Positions 56,635 to 64,000 of a stretch of DNA of 64,000 nucleotides are shown one piece after another (within the stretch, counting starts at the first letter, position 1; the number at the start of each line of letters is the position of its first letter). A program made the position numbers and the translations under genes. Under the pieces are notes generated by a model. That model was not told where the DNA came from. It made no database searches and worked only from the letters and a program-made list of their open reading frames with translations. Source of the stretch: CAKKQX01 sp963734595 (lineage in GTDB: Bacteria > Pseudomonadota > Gammaproteobacteria > Burkholderiales > SG8-41); assembly GCA_963734595.1 (NCBI GenBank), contig CAVTHV010000026.1, positions 62,001 through 126,000 on the forward strand, read 5' to 3'.

Positions 56635-56695
56635 CCGGCGGGCCATAGCCGCCCATGCAGATCTGTAGCGGTTGAGTCACGTGGATGCGCCGTAC

Positions 56696-57346
56696 TTATC
56701 GGTTAAAGTTCGCTTCGGCGATCGAATTCAGGTTGAGGGCGTCGAAATCGGCGCTGCTCGCCAGCGTCAGCCCCAGGTCGCGCAGCAGCCCGTCCTTGAT
56801 GTCGTAGATCCAGCCGTGAATCGCGAGCGGCTGCGCGCGTGCCCAGGCATCCTGAACGACGGTAGTGCGCGCCACGTTGCGCACCTGTTCCATCACGTTG
56901 AGTTCGCACAGCCGGTCGGCGCGGCGCGCGCTTTCCAGCGCCTCCAGTTCGCTGCCGTATTTCTCCTGGATGTCCTGCACGTGGCGCAGCCAGTTGTCGA
57001 TGAGCCCGTGCTTTTCCCTGTCGAGGGCGGCGTGGATGCCGCCGCAGCCATAGTGCCCGCACACGATGACATGGCGCACGCGCAGCACATCGACGGCAAA
57101 CTGCAGCACCGACAGGCAGTTGAGGTCGGTATGCACCACGACGTTGGCGACGTTGCGGTGGACGAACATCTCGCCCGGCAGGAGGCCGACGATCTCGTTG
57201 GCGGGCACCCGGCTGTCGGCACAGCCGATCCACAGGTATTCAGGGGCCTGCTGGCGCGACAGCCGCTCGAAAAATTCCGGGTCGTGCCGGGTCATTTTCT
57301 CGGCCCAGGCGCGATTGCTGGCAAAAAGGTGTGGCAGGGTTTTCAT
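56696..57346 (-). CDS. can: beta-class carbonic anhydrase
   Basis: This cytosolic zinc enzyme interconverts CO2 and bicarbonate. The 216 residues show the zinc ligands and the active-site pair: Cys-Asp-Arg in WIGCADSRVPANEIVGLLPG, and His/Cys in VIVCGHYGCGGIHAAL, with VHRNVANVV between. It closely matches the E. coli Can type in length. The start is ATG 57346; the stop of the preceding hydrolase frame overlaps it. Confidence 0.95.
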   Translation of the reverse strand: MKTLPHLFASNRAWAEKMTRHDPEFFERLSRQQAPEYLWIGCADSRVPANEIVGLLPGEMFVHRNVANVVVHTDLNCLSVLQFAVDVLRVRHVIVCGHYGCGGIHAALDREKHGLIDNWLRHVQDIQEKYGSELEALESARRADRLCELNVMEQVRNVARTTVVQDAWARAQPLAIHGWIYDIKDGLLRDLGLTLASSADFDALNLNSIAEANFNR

Positions 57347-58142
57347 GTCTTGGAGGTGGTGGAGTCAAGGGTTGGGGGGTGATCCAGGCGGCGATGCGGG
57401 AGACCACCTCAGGCTCCAGGCCATTGAAGCCATGGTAGGCGCGCGCTTCGCACGGATCGCCGACATTGCGGCCGCCTTTGTAGGTGATCAATTCCACGCG
57501 CGGCAGTCCGGCCAGTTTATTCATCAGAAGCGGCATGTCGGCGAACCGGCACAGCCGGCACCCATCCTCCTCGTGATGCACGACCAGCACCGGGATTTTC
57601 AGCGTTTCCAGCGGCATGTCCGGCACCGGGGTCGAGCGCCGGTCGGTGAGTATGGTGGAGGTGAGGACGATGCCGTCGGGCCCGCCGCCGGACACGAGCT
57701 GGGTGGCGACGTAGGCGGCGGATTGCGTGCCGCGGCTGGTGCCGACGAGCCACACCGGCACCTTGACGTTGTCTTTCAGCCATGCGATGACCGCCTTGAT
57801 ATCGGCGGCGTGCTCGGGCGTGTCCCGAAAGCCATTGAGGTTCTGGCGGTCGGAAGGCGCATCGACCACTGCCACCGCCAGTCCCTGGTCGGCAAACAGC
57901 TGGCGGGAACGCACCAGGAAATTGCCGCCGCCCCAGCCGAATGCGCCGCTGTCGCTGATGTGCAGGCCGCCGTGGCCCCCGGCGAACAGAACCACCGCGG
58001 CCTTGGGCGCGGCCGGCGCAATGTAGAGGAAGCGCTGGGTGACGCCCGGACGGGTCGGCACATCGACCACTTTTTGCGCGGCAGCGAATGGCGATGCCGC
58101 GGCGAGACCCAGGAACAGCGCAAAGAGGAGCGGATGGCGCAT
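57240..58142 (-). CDS. exported alpha/beta hydrolase (dienelactone hydrolase-like)
   Basis: This secreted hydrolase starts at ATG 58142 with a signal peptide (LLFALFLGLAAASPFAAAQK). The oxyanion strand is AAVVLFAGGHGGLHISD, the nucleophile elbow is LVGTSRGTQSAAYVA (Ser), the acidic residue lies near VVHHEEDGCRLC and the His in YHGFNGLE. The literal frame runs 107 bases into the can gene with a proline-rich tail. Removing one G from the six-G run at ~57373 would end it at TGA 57365 (AAWITPNP), which I consider the true C-terminus. The substrate is unknown. Confidence 0.78.
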   Translation of the reverse strand: MRHPLLFALFLGLAAASPFAAAQKVVDVPTRPGVTQRFLYIAPAAPKAAVVLFAGGHGGLHISDSGAFGWGGGNFLVRSRQLFADQGLAVAVVDAPSDRQNLNGFRDTPEHAADIKAVIAWLKDNVKVPVWLVGTSRGTQSAAYVATQLVSGGGPDGIVLTSTILTDRRSTPVPDMPLETLKIPVLVVHHEEDGCRLCRFADMPLLMNKLAGLPRVELITYKGGRNVGDPCEARAYHGFNGLEPEVVSRIAAWITPQPLTPPPPRHENPATPFCQQSRLGRENDPARPGIFRAAVAPAGP

Positions 58143-58193
58143 GCGGTTTTCGTATGAAGTCGGATAAACGCAGGCGCTATTTTACCCGCCCGC

Positions 58194-58585
58194 TTCAGGT
58201 CGCGCCGAAACCCGATCCCGCTTTGCGGTATTCCGCGCGCGGCGGGCTGAAGATGTCGAGGATGGTGGCGCCGGCGGCGCCGGCGCGCACGCTGTGCGGC
58301 ACGCCGCCCGGCGTGCACCAGAAATCGCCGGCTTTCATGGCGATTTCCTGCGCCGTCCTGGATGCGCACGCATTCGCCGGCGAGCAGCACGCCCCATTGT
58401 TCCTCGGGATGGCTGTGCACGGTGCCCTCGGCGTGCGGCGCCACCTGCACCACCGACAGCATCACGTTCTGCCCGGGGAAAATGCGCGTGGTGATGCCTT
58501 CGGCCAGCGTGCGATGTATGCCCTGGGTTTCGTCCTTCAGATTGAACGACCAGTCCGATGATTTTGCGCGGGTTTCAGCGGTCAC
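58194..58585 (-). CDS. cupin-domain protein (one frameshift)
   Basis: This small single-cupin protein of about 130 residues starts at ATG 58585 (MTAETRAKSSDWSFNLKDET). Cupin motif 1 is APHAEGTVHSHPEEQWGVLL, with metal-ligand His and Glu residues; motif 2 follows the frameshift near 58358 (AMKAGDFWCTPGGVPHSVRA). The C-terminus ILDIFSPPRAEYRKAGSGFG is typical of small cupins linked to sugar or aromatic metabolism. The role is unknown. It lies upstream of the exported hydrolase on the same strand. Confidence 0.78.
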
Positions 58586-58680
58586 GATGAACGCTCCTTG
58601 TGTGGGAGATAAGCGATTTTACCCGCAGAATGTCCCGGCGGGCTGCAGGCGATAATGCGGGAGGGCGCCATGGGGTGCGT

Positions 58681-58686
58681 TACAAT
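58681..58686 (+). promoter_or_regulatory. -10 element (TACAAT) just before the dinG-like gene
   Basis: TACAAT ends six bases before the GTG start at 58692 with no Shine-Dalgarno between, as for the mocA-like, nadE and ROK genes. No clear -35 is seen. Confidence 0.4.
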
Positions 58687-58691
58687 GCCGC

Positions 58692-60656
58692 GTGCCTGAA
58701 CTTGATACGATTTTTTCCGACAGCGGCGCGCTCGCGCAGACAGTGAACGGCTTCCGCGCGCGGCCGTTCCAGCTCGAGATGGCGCGGGCGGTATCCGATG
58801 CGATTCGCGGCAACCGCACGCTGATCGTGGAGGCGGGCACCGGCACCGGCAAGACCTTCGCCTATCTGGTGCCGGCGCTGCTGTCCGGCGGCAAGGTCAT
58901 CATTTCCACCGGCACCAAGACGCTGCAGGACCAGCTGTTCGACCGCGACATCCCGACGGTGCGCGCGGCGCTGAAGGCGCCGGTGTCGGTGGCGCTGCTC
59001 AAGGGCCGCGCCAACTACGTCTGCCACTATCATCTGGCGCAGGCGCTCGCCACGGGCCGGCTGCCGACGCGCGAGGACACGCATTATCTGCAGCGCATCG
59101 CGAGCTACGCCAAAAATACGCGCTCCGGCGACAAGAGCGATCTCGCCGACGTGCCGGAAAACGCCGGGGTCTGGCCGTATGTGACTTCGACGCGCGAGAA
59201 CTGCCTCGGCTCCTCGTGCGAGCATTACGACAAGTGCTTCGTGATGGAGGCGCGCAAGCAGGCGCTCGCCGCCGACGTCGTGGTGGTCAATCATCACCTG
59301 TTCTTCGCCGACGTGATGCTGCGCGACGAGGGCGTGACGGAACTGCTGCCGGCGTGCAACACGGTGATCTTCGACGAGGCGCACCAGTTGCCGGAAACCG
59401 CGAGTCTTTTTTTCGGCGAGCGCCTGTCGACTTCGCAGCTGATCGAACTTGCGCGCGATACGCGCATGGAAGCGGCAGTGGCGGCGAAGGATTTCGCGCC
59501 GCTGCCGGAAGCGGCGCAGGCGCTCGACAAGGCGGCGCGCGATCTGCGTCTCGCGCGCAGCGAGGACAATGCCCGCCTGCCGCTGAATGCGCTGAAGGAC
59601 CGGGACGCATTCGATGGCGCATTGTCGAACGTTGTTGAAAAACTGAATAAAATCAACGGACTGCTGAAGACGCAGGCGGAGCGCAGCGAAGGGCTGGAGA
59701 AATGCTGGCAGCGCGCGGTGGCGCTGACCGAGCAGATCGCGCGCTGGCGCGAGGGCGGGGACGGCAGCACCGTGCGCTGGATCGAGGTGTTCAGCCACTC
59801 GCTGCAGCTGAACGCGACGCCGCTGTCGATCGCGGAAATTTTCCGCAAGCAGATGAGCGACCATGCGCGCGCCTGGATTTTCACTTCGGCCACGCTGTCG
59901 GTGGGCGGCGACTTCAGCCATTACAGCGGCGAGATGGGCCTGGAAGAGGCGCAGACCGCGAGCTGGGACAGCCCGTTCGATTTCCAGAGCCAGGCGCTGC
60001 TCTACGCGCCGCACGGCCTGCCCGAGCCGAATACGCGCGAGTACACGCGGGCGGTGGTCGATGCCGCGCTGCCGGTGATCGAGGCGAGCGGCGGCCGCGC
60101 GTTCCTGCTGTTCACCAGCCTGCGCGCGATGCGCGAAGCGCACGAAACGCTCGGCAGCGAATTCGAGGCGAGAGGCTGGGAATTTCCGCTGCTGATGCAG
60201 GGCGAGGGCTCGCGCACCGAACTGCTGGAGCGCTTCCGCAAGCTCGGCAACGCGGTGCTGGTCGGCAGCCAGTCGTTCTGGGAAGGCGTGGACGTGCGCG
60301 GCGAGGCGTTGTCGCTGGTGGTGATCGACCGGCTGCCGTTTGCGCCGCCCGATGACCCGGTGCTCGCGGCGCGCATCGACAAGATGAACCGCGAGGGGCG
60401 CAACTCGTTCATGGAATACCAGTTGCCGCAGGCGGTGATCACGCTGAAGCAGGGTGCGGGGCGGCTGATCCGCGACGAGACCGACCGCGGCGTGCTGATG
60501 ATCTGCGATCCGCGGCTGGTGTCGAAATCCTACGGCAAGCGCATCTTGCGCAGCCTGCCGCCGATGAAGCGCACGCGCGATCTCGGGGAAGTGACGGCAT
60601 TCCTTGAGGCCTGCCGCGGCAAGGCCCCCGCGCTCGCAGGCCCGTTTCCTGCCTGA
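58692..60656 (+). CDS. ATP-dependent DNA helicase, DinG/YoaA-like
   Basis: This superfamily 2 iron-sulphur helicase of the XPD/DinG group (654 residues, GTG start) is active on replication and repair intermediates. Walker A is EAGTGTGKTFAYL (residues ~37-49), and the FeS cysteines lie in RANYVCHYH and RENCLGSSCEHYDKCFV. Walker B is VIFDEAHQLPE, and motifs V/VI are SQSFWEGVDVRGEAL and LKQGAGRLIRDETDRG. YoaA is the closer match because of length and the lack of an N-terminal exonuclease domain. Confidence 0.92.
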   Translation: MPELDTIFSDSGALAQTVNGFRARPFQLEMARAVSDAIRGNRTLIVEAGTGTGKTFAYLVPALLSGGKVIISTGTKTLQDQLFDRDIPTVRAALKAPVSVALLKGRANYVCHYHLAQALATGRLPTREDTHYLQRIASYAKNTRSGDKSDLADVPENAGVWPYVTSTRENCLGSSCEHYDKCFVMEARKQALAADVVVVNHHLFFADVMLRDEGVTELLPACNTVIFDEAHQLPETASLFFGERLSTSQLIELARDTRMEAAVAAKDFAPLPEAAQALDKAARDLRLARSEDNARLPLNALKDRDAFDGALSNVVEKLNKINGLLKTQAERSEGLEKCWQRAVALTEQIARWREGGDGSTVRWIEVFSHSLQLNATPLSIAEIFRKQMSDHARAWIFTSATLSVGGDFSHYSGEMGLEEAQTASWDSPFDFQSQALLYAPHGLPEPNTREYTRAVVDAALPVIEASGGRAFLLFTSLRAMREAHETLGSEFEARGWEFPLLMQGEGSRTELLERFRKLGNAVLVGSQSFWEGVDVRGEALSLVVIDRLPFAPPDDPVLAARIDKMNREGRNSFMEYQLPQAVITLKQGAGRLIRDETDRGVLMICDPRLVSKSYGKRILRSLPPMKRTRDLGEVTAFLEACRGKAPALAGPFPA

Positions 60657-60659
60657 CCT

Positions 60660-61068
60660 TCAGGCCGTGCCGAACCGCTTCATCAGGCTCGCGCCGTAGT
60701 ATTTCCACAGCGCCGCGAAGAGAAGCATCCACAAGATCATGATGACCACCGCGGCGGCGATGCTCTTCGGCGTGGGGTGATGGCTGGCGATCCAGGCCGC
60801 GGCCTGGGCCCGGCACTCGGCGAGCACCGGACCGGGCACCAGCTTGAGGATGAAATAAATACTGAGCGGCAGCAGGATGAGTTCGTCGAGATAGCCCAGC
60901 ACCGGGATGAAATCGGGGATGAGATCGATCGGGCTCAGAAAATAACCGACCACCAAGGTGGCGAGAATCTTGGGCAGCAACGGCATGTCCGGATGCCGGC
61001 AGCAGAACCACAGCGTGAGGCCGTCGTTCTTCAGTTCCTCGCGCCCAGCGCTTGAGCCTGTCCCACAT
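60660..61068 (-). CDS. YkvA-family (DUF1232) membrane protein (one frameshift)
   Basis: This small membrane protein of about 135 residues starts at ATG 61068 (MWDRLKRWAR), overlapping the rimO stop as ATGA. A slip near 61035 separates it from LKNDGLTLWFCCRHPDMPLL. The DUF1232 signature SPIDLIPDFIPVLGYLDELI follows, with two or more membrane segments and a C-terminal helix (AAAVVIMILWMLLFAALWKY). The function is unknown. It is the third gene of the phaR-rimO-ykvA operon. Confidence 0.8.
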
Positions 61069-62392
61069 CAGGCCTGCTGCGTTCCCCGCAGGTCGTGCGC
61101 GTCCGAGCCGGTGATTTTCACGCGGGCGAATTCGCCGGCCCTGAGCTTGCCCGGTTTTTCGATGAACACCAGGCCGTCGATCTCCGGCGCATCGGCGCTC
61201 GAGCGCGCCACCGCCCCGTTGTCGCCGACTTCATCGACCAGCACGGTGAGCGTCTTGCCGACCTTGCGCTTGAGACGCGCGGCGCTGATTTTCTCCTGCA
61301 GCCGCCATGAAGCGCGCGCGGCGCTCCTCCTTGACTTCTTCGGGCACGTGATCCGGCAGCTCGTTCGCGGCGGCGCCTGCGACCGGCGAGTAGGCAAAGC
61401 AGCCGACGCGGTCGAGTTGCGCTTCTTCGAGAAATGCGAGCAGTTCTTCGAATTCGGCCTCGGTTTCGCCGGGGAAACCGACGATGAACGTGCTGCGGAT
61501 GGTGAGCTCGGGACAGATCGCGCGCCAGGCGCGGATGCGCGCGAGCGTGTTTTCGGCGTTCGCCGGGCGCTTCATGAGCTTGAGGATGCGCGGGCTCGCA
61601 TGCTGGAACGGCACGTCGAGGTAGGGCAGGATTTTTCCTTCCGCCATCAGCGGGATCACTTCGTCGACGTGCGGGTAGGGATAGACGTAGTGCAGCCGCA
61701 CCCACACGCCCAGTTCGCCCAGCGCGCGCGGCGAGTTCGGTCATGCGCGTCCTGAGCGGCCGGCCGCCCCAGAAGCCGGTGCGGTACTTGACGTCGACGC
61801 CGTAGGCGCTGGTGTCCTGCGAGATCACCAGCAGTTCCTTGACGCCGGCCTTGACCAGGTTTTCCGCTTCCTGCATCACTTCGCCGATCGGCCGGCTGAC
61901 GAGATCGCCGCGCATCGACGGGATGATGCAGAAGGTGCAGCGGTGGTTGCAGCCCTCGGCGATCTTGAGGTAGGCGTAGTGCCGCGGCGTGAGCTTGATG
62001 CCCTGCGGCGGGACCAGGTCGGTGAACGGGTCGTGCGGCTGCGGCAGGTGCGCGTGCACCGCGCGCATCACTTCGTCGGTGGCGTGCGGGCCGGTGACGG
62101 CGAGCACCTGCGGGTGCGCTTGCTTGCACGATGTCGCCCTTGGCGCCGAGACAGCCGGTGACGATCACCTTGCCGTTTTCGGCGAGCGCCTCGCCGATGG
62201 CGTCGAGCGATTCCTCGACCGCCGAATCGATGAAGCCGCAGGTGTTGACGACGACCAGGTCGGCGTCCGTCGTAGGAGGGCGCGATCAGGTAGCCCTCGG
62301 CGCGCAGCTGCGGTGAGGATGCGTTCGGAATCGACCAGCGCCTTGGGACAGCCGAGCGAAACGAAACCGACCTTGGGTAGAGGCTTAGGCAC
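61068..62392 (-). CDS. rimO: ribosomal protein S12 methylthiotransferase RimO (about five frameshifts)
   Basis: This radical-SAM enzyme methylthiolates Asp88 of ribosomal protein S12. Piecewise translation from GTG 62392 recovers the MTTase domain (KVGFVSLGCPKALVDSERIL, VVNTCGFIDSA, VTGCLGAKGD), the radical-SAM motif EGCNHRCTFCIIPSMRGDLV (CxxxCxxC), LVISQDTSAYGVDVKYRTGF, YPYPHVDEVIPLM and the C-terminal TRAM domain (KTLTVLVDEV, HDLRGTQQ). Frames change near 62316, 62272, 62128, 61735 and 61305, several through a single extra base. The conserved cysteines and full length argue that the gene is whole and the reading is noisy. Confidence 0.85.
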
Positions 62393-62433
62393 TGCGTGGA
62401 ATGTCGGGGAGGAACGGGCCGGGCGGTGACGCG

Positions 62434-63045
62434 TCAGCTCTTGTTTTCTTTATTGTCGGTCTTGCCTGGTTCAGGGGCCGGCGCCTCCGTGCGGCCGGGT
62501 GCGGCGCCGCCGAAGCCGGGGAAAGGAAATCCGCCGAACAGGTTGCGCGTCTGCTTCTGCAGCTGCTGCTGCATTTCCAGGAACGCGTTGGCGCTTTGCT
62601 CGAGATAGCTGCCCATCAGGCCCTGGATCGCCGGGCCCTGCATCTTGACGAATTCGCCCCACGCGTCGGAACTGAGCATGGGGTTCTCGCCGTACATCTG
62701 CCGCGACTGTTCCTGCAGCCGTTTCTGCATTTCGATGAAGGTCTGGATGTTCTTCTCGAGGTAGTTGCCCATCATGCCCTGCATGGCGTTGCCGTAGAAG
62801 CGGATGATCTGCGACAGCATGTCGCTCGAGAACATCGGCGCGCCCGCGCGTTTCTTCCTCGAGAATGATCTGCAGCAGGATGCTGCGGGTCAGGTCCTCC
62901 TTGGTCTTGGCGTCCTCGACCCGGAATTCGGCGTCTGTCGAGCACCAGCTTCTTGACGTCGACCAGCGTGATGTAGCTGCTTGTTGTCGGTGTCATAAAG
63001 GCGGCGATTCGGATACTTCTTGATGATTCTGGACTGTTGGGTCAT
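62434..63045 (-). CDS. phaR: polyhydroxyalkanoate synthesis repressor PhaR (three frameshifts)
   Basis: PhaR binds DNA and PHA granules, and represses phasin genes until polymer is present. It starts at ATG 63045 with the conserved RIIKKYPNRRLYDTD, then (after slips near 62983, 62937 and 62848) SSYITLVDVKKLVLD and MFSSDMLSQIIRFYGNAMQG, giving about 203 residues. Two near-identical segments follow (MMGNYLEKNIQTFIEMQKRL and LMGSYLEQSANAFLEMQQQL), the granule-binding helices, and a Pro/Gly-rich tail. It is divergent from the phasin gene, as expected for its target. Confidence 0.88.
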
Positions 63046-63181
63046 GGCAAGTCCCGACAAGGTGGCAGAAAAACATTATTCCAGAATAGTTGCTGCAATG
63101 CAATCCAAGAGCATTGGAAAATCTTGGAAAATCAAGGATATGGAGTTCAGTCCCAGAAATGGCGCATCGCACAAAAAATAC

Positions 63182-63210
63182 TTGACATCGTAGATTCTCA
63201 GCACTATATT
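63182..63210 (+). promoter_or_regulatory. sigma70 promoter of the phasin gene with PhaR-like operator
   Basis: TTGACA (63182-63187) and TATATT (63205-63210) are separated by 17 bases, close to an ideal promoter. Just downstream, around the start site, GGTGCAGCGCAGCAATGG (63218-63235) is TGC/GCA-rich, like PhaR targets described for other bacteria. PhaR bound there would block RNA polymerase. A second TGCTGCAATGCA occurs at 63091-63102, near the phaR start. Confidence 0.75.
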
Positions 63211-63284
63211 ATTAATGGTGCAGCGCAGCAATGGTGAGTGTGGCCGCAGCGGAAAGAGCGGCCTTGAATCCAAGGAGAACAGTC

Positions 63285-63839
63285 ATGGTCAAGTTACCCG
63301 AAAATGTGGTTGAACTGAATCGCAGCACGGTAGAGACGGCGGTGAAGCTGGCGCAGGTATCGATGGCAAACGCCGAGAAGCTGGTCCGCATGCAGCTCGA
63401 TGTGGCCAAGGACATGCTCGAGGGCAATCTCAAGAATGTGAAGTCCCTGTCCGAAGCGAAAGGCGATCCGCAACAGCTGACCGAGTTACGCACCAAGGTG
63501 ATGGAAGACAGCATGGAACAGATGGCTGCGTACTCGCGCAGCGTTTACGACCTGGCCTCGAAGACGCAGGCCGAACTGGGCAAGCTGATGGAACAGCGTT
63601 TTGCGGCATTCAACCGCGATGTGGCGCAGTGGGTGGACGAGGCCGCCAAATCGGCCCCGGCAGGCGCCGAACCCGCGGTTGCGGCGATCAAGCAGACGCT
63701 CGCCACGACCAACGCGATGGTTGAAACGCTGACCAAGACCGCCAAGCAGTTTGCCGAAGCGGCCGAATCCAATCTCAAGTCGGCGACGGCGGCAGCGGTC
63801 AGCGCGACGAAGGCCGGCGCGAAAAAGCACGCCGCTTAA
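63285..63839 (+). CDS. phasin family protein
   Basis: Phasins coat PHA granules and control their size and number. The 184-residue protein from ATG 63285 (AAGGAG 8 bases upstream) is amphipathic and helical: LNRSTVETAVKLAQVSMANA, AEKLVRMQLDVAKDMLEGNL and KTQAELGKLMEQRFAAFNRD are typical of the phasin_2 family. The C-terminal third is Ala/Lys-rich (ATAAAVSATKAGAKKHAA). The strong promoter upstream and strong terminator downstream indicate an abundant monocistronic message. Confidence 0.92.
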   Translation: MVKLPENVVELNRSTVETAVKLAQVSMANAEKLVRMQLDVAKDMLEGNLKNVKSLSEAKGDPQQLTELRTKVMEDSMEQMAAYSRSVYDLASKTQAELGKLMEQRFAAFNRDVAQWVDEAAKSAPAGAEPAVAAIKQTLATTNAMVETLTKTAKQFAEAAESNLKSATAAAVSATKAGAKKHAA

Positions 63840-63892
63840 CGATCTCCTCCTCCTTTATTGATCAGGACCCCCTCCTGTCTATAAAGGTTCAG

Positions 63893-63921
63893 CCCACCGG
63901 CAATACCGGTGGGTTTTTTTT
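63893..63921 (+). terminator. rho-independent terminator after the phasin gene
   Basis: CCCACCGG-CAATA-CCGGTGGG is a perfect 8-bp stem with a five-base loop, followed by eight T residues. It separates the phasin gene from the convergent phaB end. Confidence 0.95.
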
Positions 63922-63930
63922 GCCTGCTGC

Positions 63931-64000
63931 TCAGAACATGTGCTGGCCGCCGTTGATGGCGATGTTCGCACCGGTGACGAACGCGGCTTCATCCGTGCAC
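63931..64000 (-). CDS. phaB: acetoacetyl-CoA reductase, C-terminus only (window edge)
   Basis: The last 22 codons of a minus-strand gene read CTDEAAFVTGANIAINGGQH and end MF-stop. The segment FVTGANIAINGGQHM is the hallmark C-terminus of PhaB-type short-chain dehydrogenases, which reduce acetoacetyl-CoA to (R)-3-hydroxybutyryl-CoA for PHB synthesis. The rest lies outside the window. With phaR and the phasin it marks a PHB locus. Confidence 0.8.
   Translation of the reverse strand, partial: CTDEAAFVTGANIAINGGQHMF

Overview
The window looks like chromosomal DNA from a GC-rich betaproteobacterium that makes polyhydroxyalkanoate (inference). Support comes from a phaR / phasin / phaB cluster at the right edge, a TAXI-type TRAP transporter, RF3, GlnB next to nadE, a glutaryl-CoA dehydrogenase, an AraC-MGMT fusion and the gene order trxB - regulator - ftsK - lolA - rarA - serS - tRNA-Ser. 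There is no rRNA, CRISPR array, transposase or prophage. Most genes are core or catabolic functions in short operons.

Layout. 0-4 kb: minus-strand hydroxypyruvate isomerase, TAXI binding protein and TRAP permease. 4-7.9 kb: MocA-like nucleotidyltransferase, MoxR/CoxD ATPase, DNA-deoxyinosine glycosylase, CoxE-like VWA protein and a GNAT enzyme. 7.9-13.3 kb: RF3, hotdog thioesterase, AraC-MGMT repair protein and a GspE/PilB ATPase, separated by repeats. 13.3-20.2 kb: amtB behind an NtrC/sigma54 control region, small envelope proteins, MaoC dehydratase, TerC, an exported hydrolase and GcdH. 20.3-27.2 kb: MacAB-type efflux operon, NUDIX, FemAB-like and TPR proteins. 27.2-31 kb: nadE-glnB, Smr protein, trxB. 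31-40.6 kb: CRP-like regulator, perfect CRP-type palindrome, FecR-domain protein, ftsK, DUF4124, lolA, rarA, amidohydrolase, serS, and a broken plus an intact tRNA-Ser. 41-48 kb: coiled-coil membrane protein, RRM protein, RhlE helicase, ROK kinase, isochorismatase-like and CocE hydrolases. 48-56.6 kb: HIBADH-family reductase, MlaF-like ATPase, MltB, a divergent FeoB, patatin lipoprotein, NlpC/P60, FocA/NirC channel and a short secretin-like protein. 56.7-64 kb: carbonic anhydrase, hydrolase, cupin, DinG-like helicase, YkvA, RimO, PhaR, phasin and the C-terminus of PhaB.

Two features dominate. First, about twenty genes, including ftsK, rimO, phaR and gcdH, are broken by small frameshifts, most of them repaired by deleting one base. 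This points to consensus error rather than gene death, so I annotate those genes as intact with notes. Second, the intergenic gaps carry degenerate short tandem repeats with 7-, 8- and 9-base periods, which often form stop codons, protein tails or terminator-like hairpins of neighbouring genes.

I found no clearly new multi-gene system. The best leads are the interrupted tRNA-Ser with a structured 77-nt insert, the repeat families, a FeoB-like protein with an altered G3 motif under a Fur-like box, the CRP-like regulator at the usual lrp position with a perfect CRP site downstream, and several genes that look leaderless.
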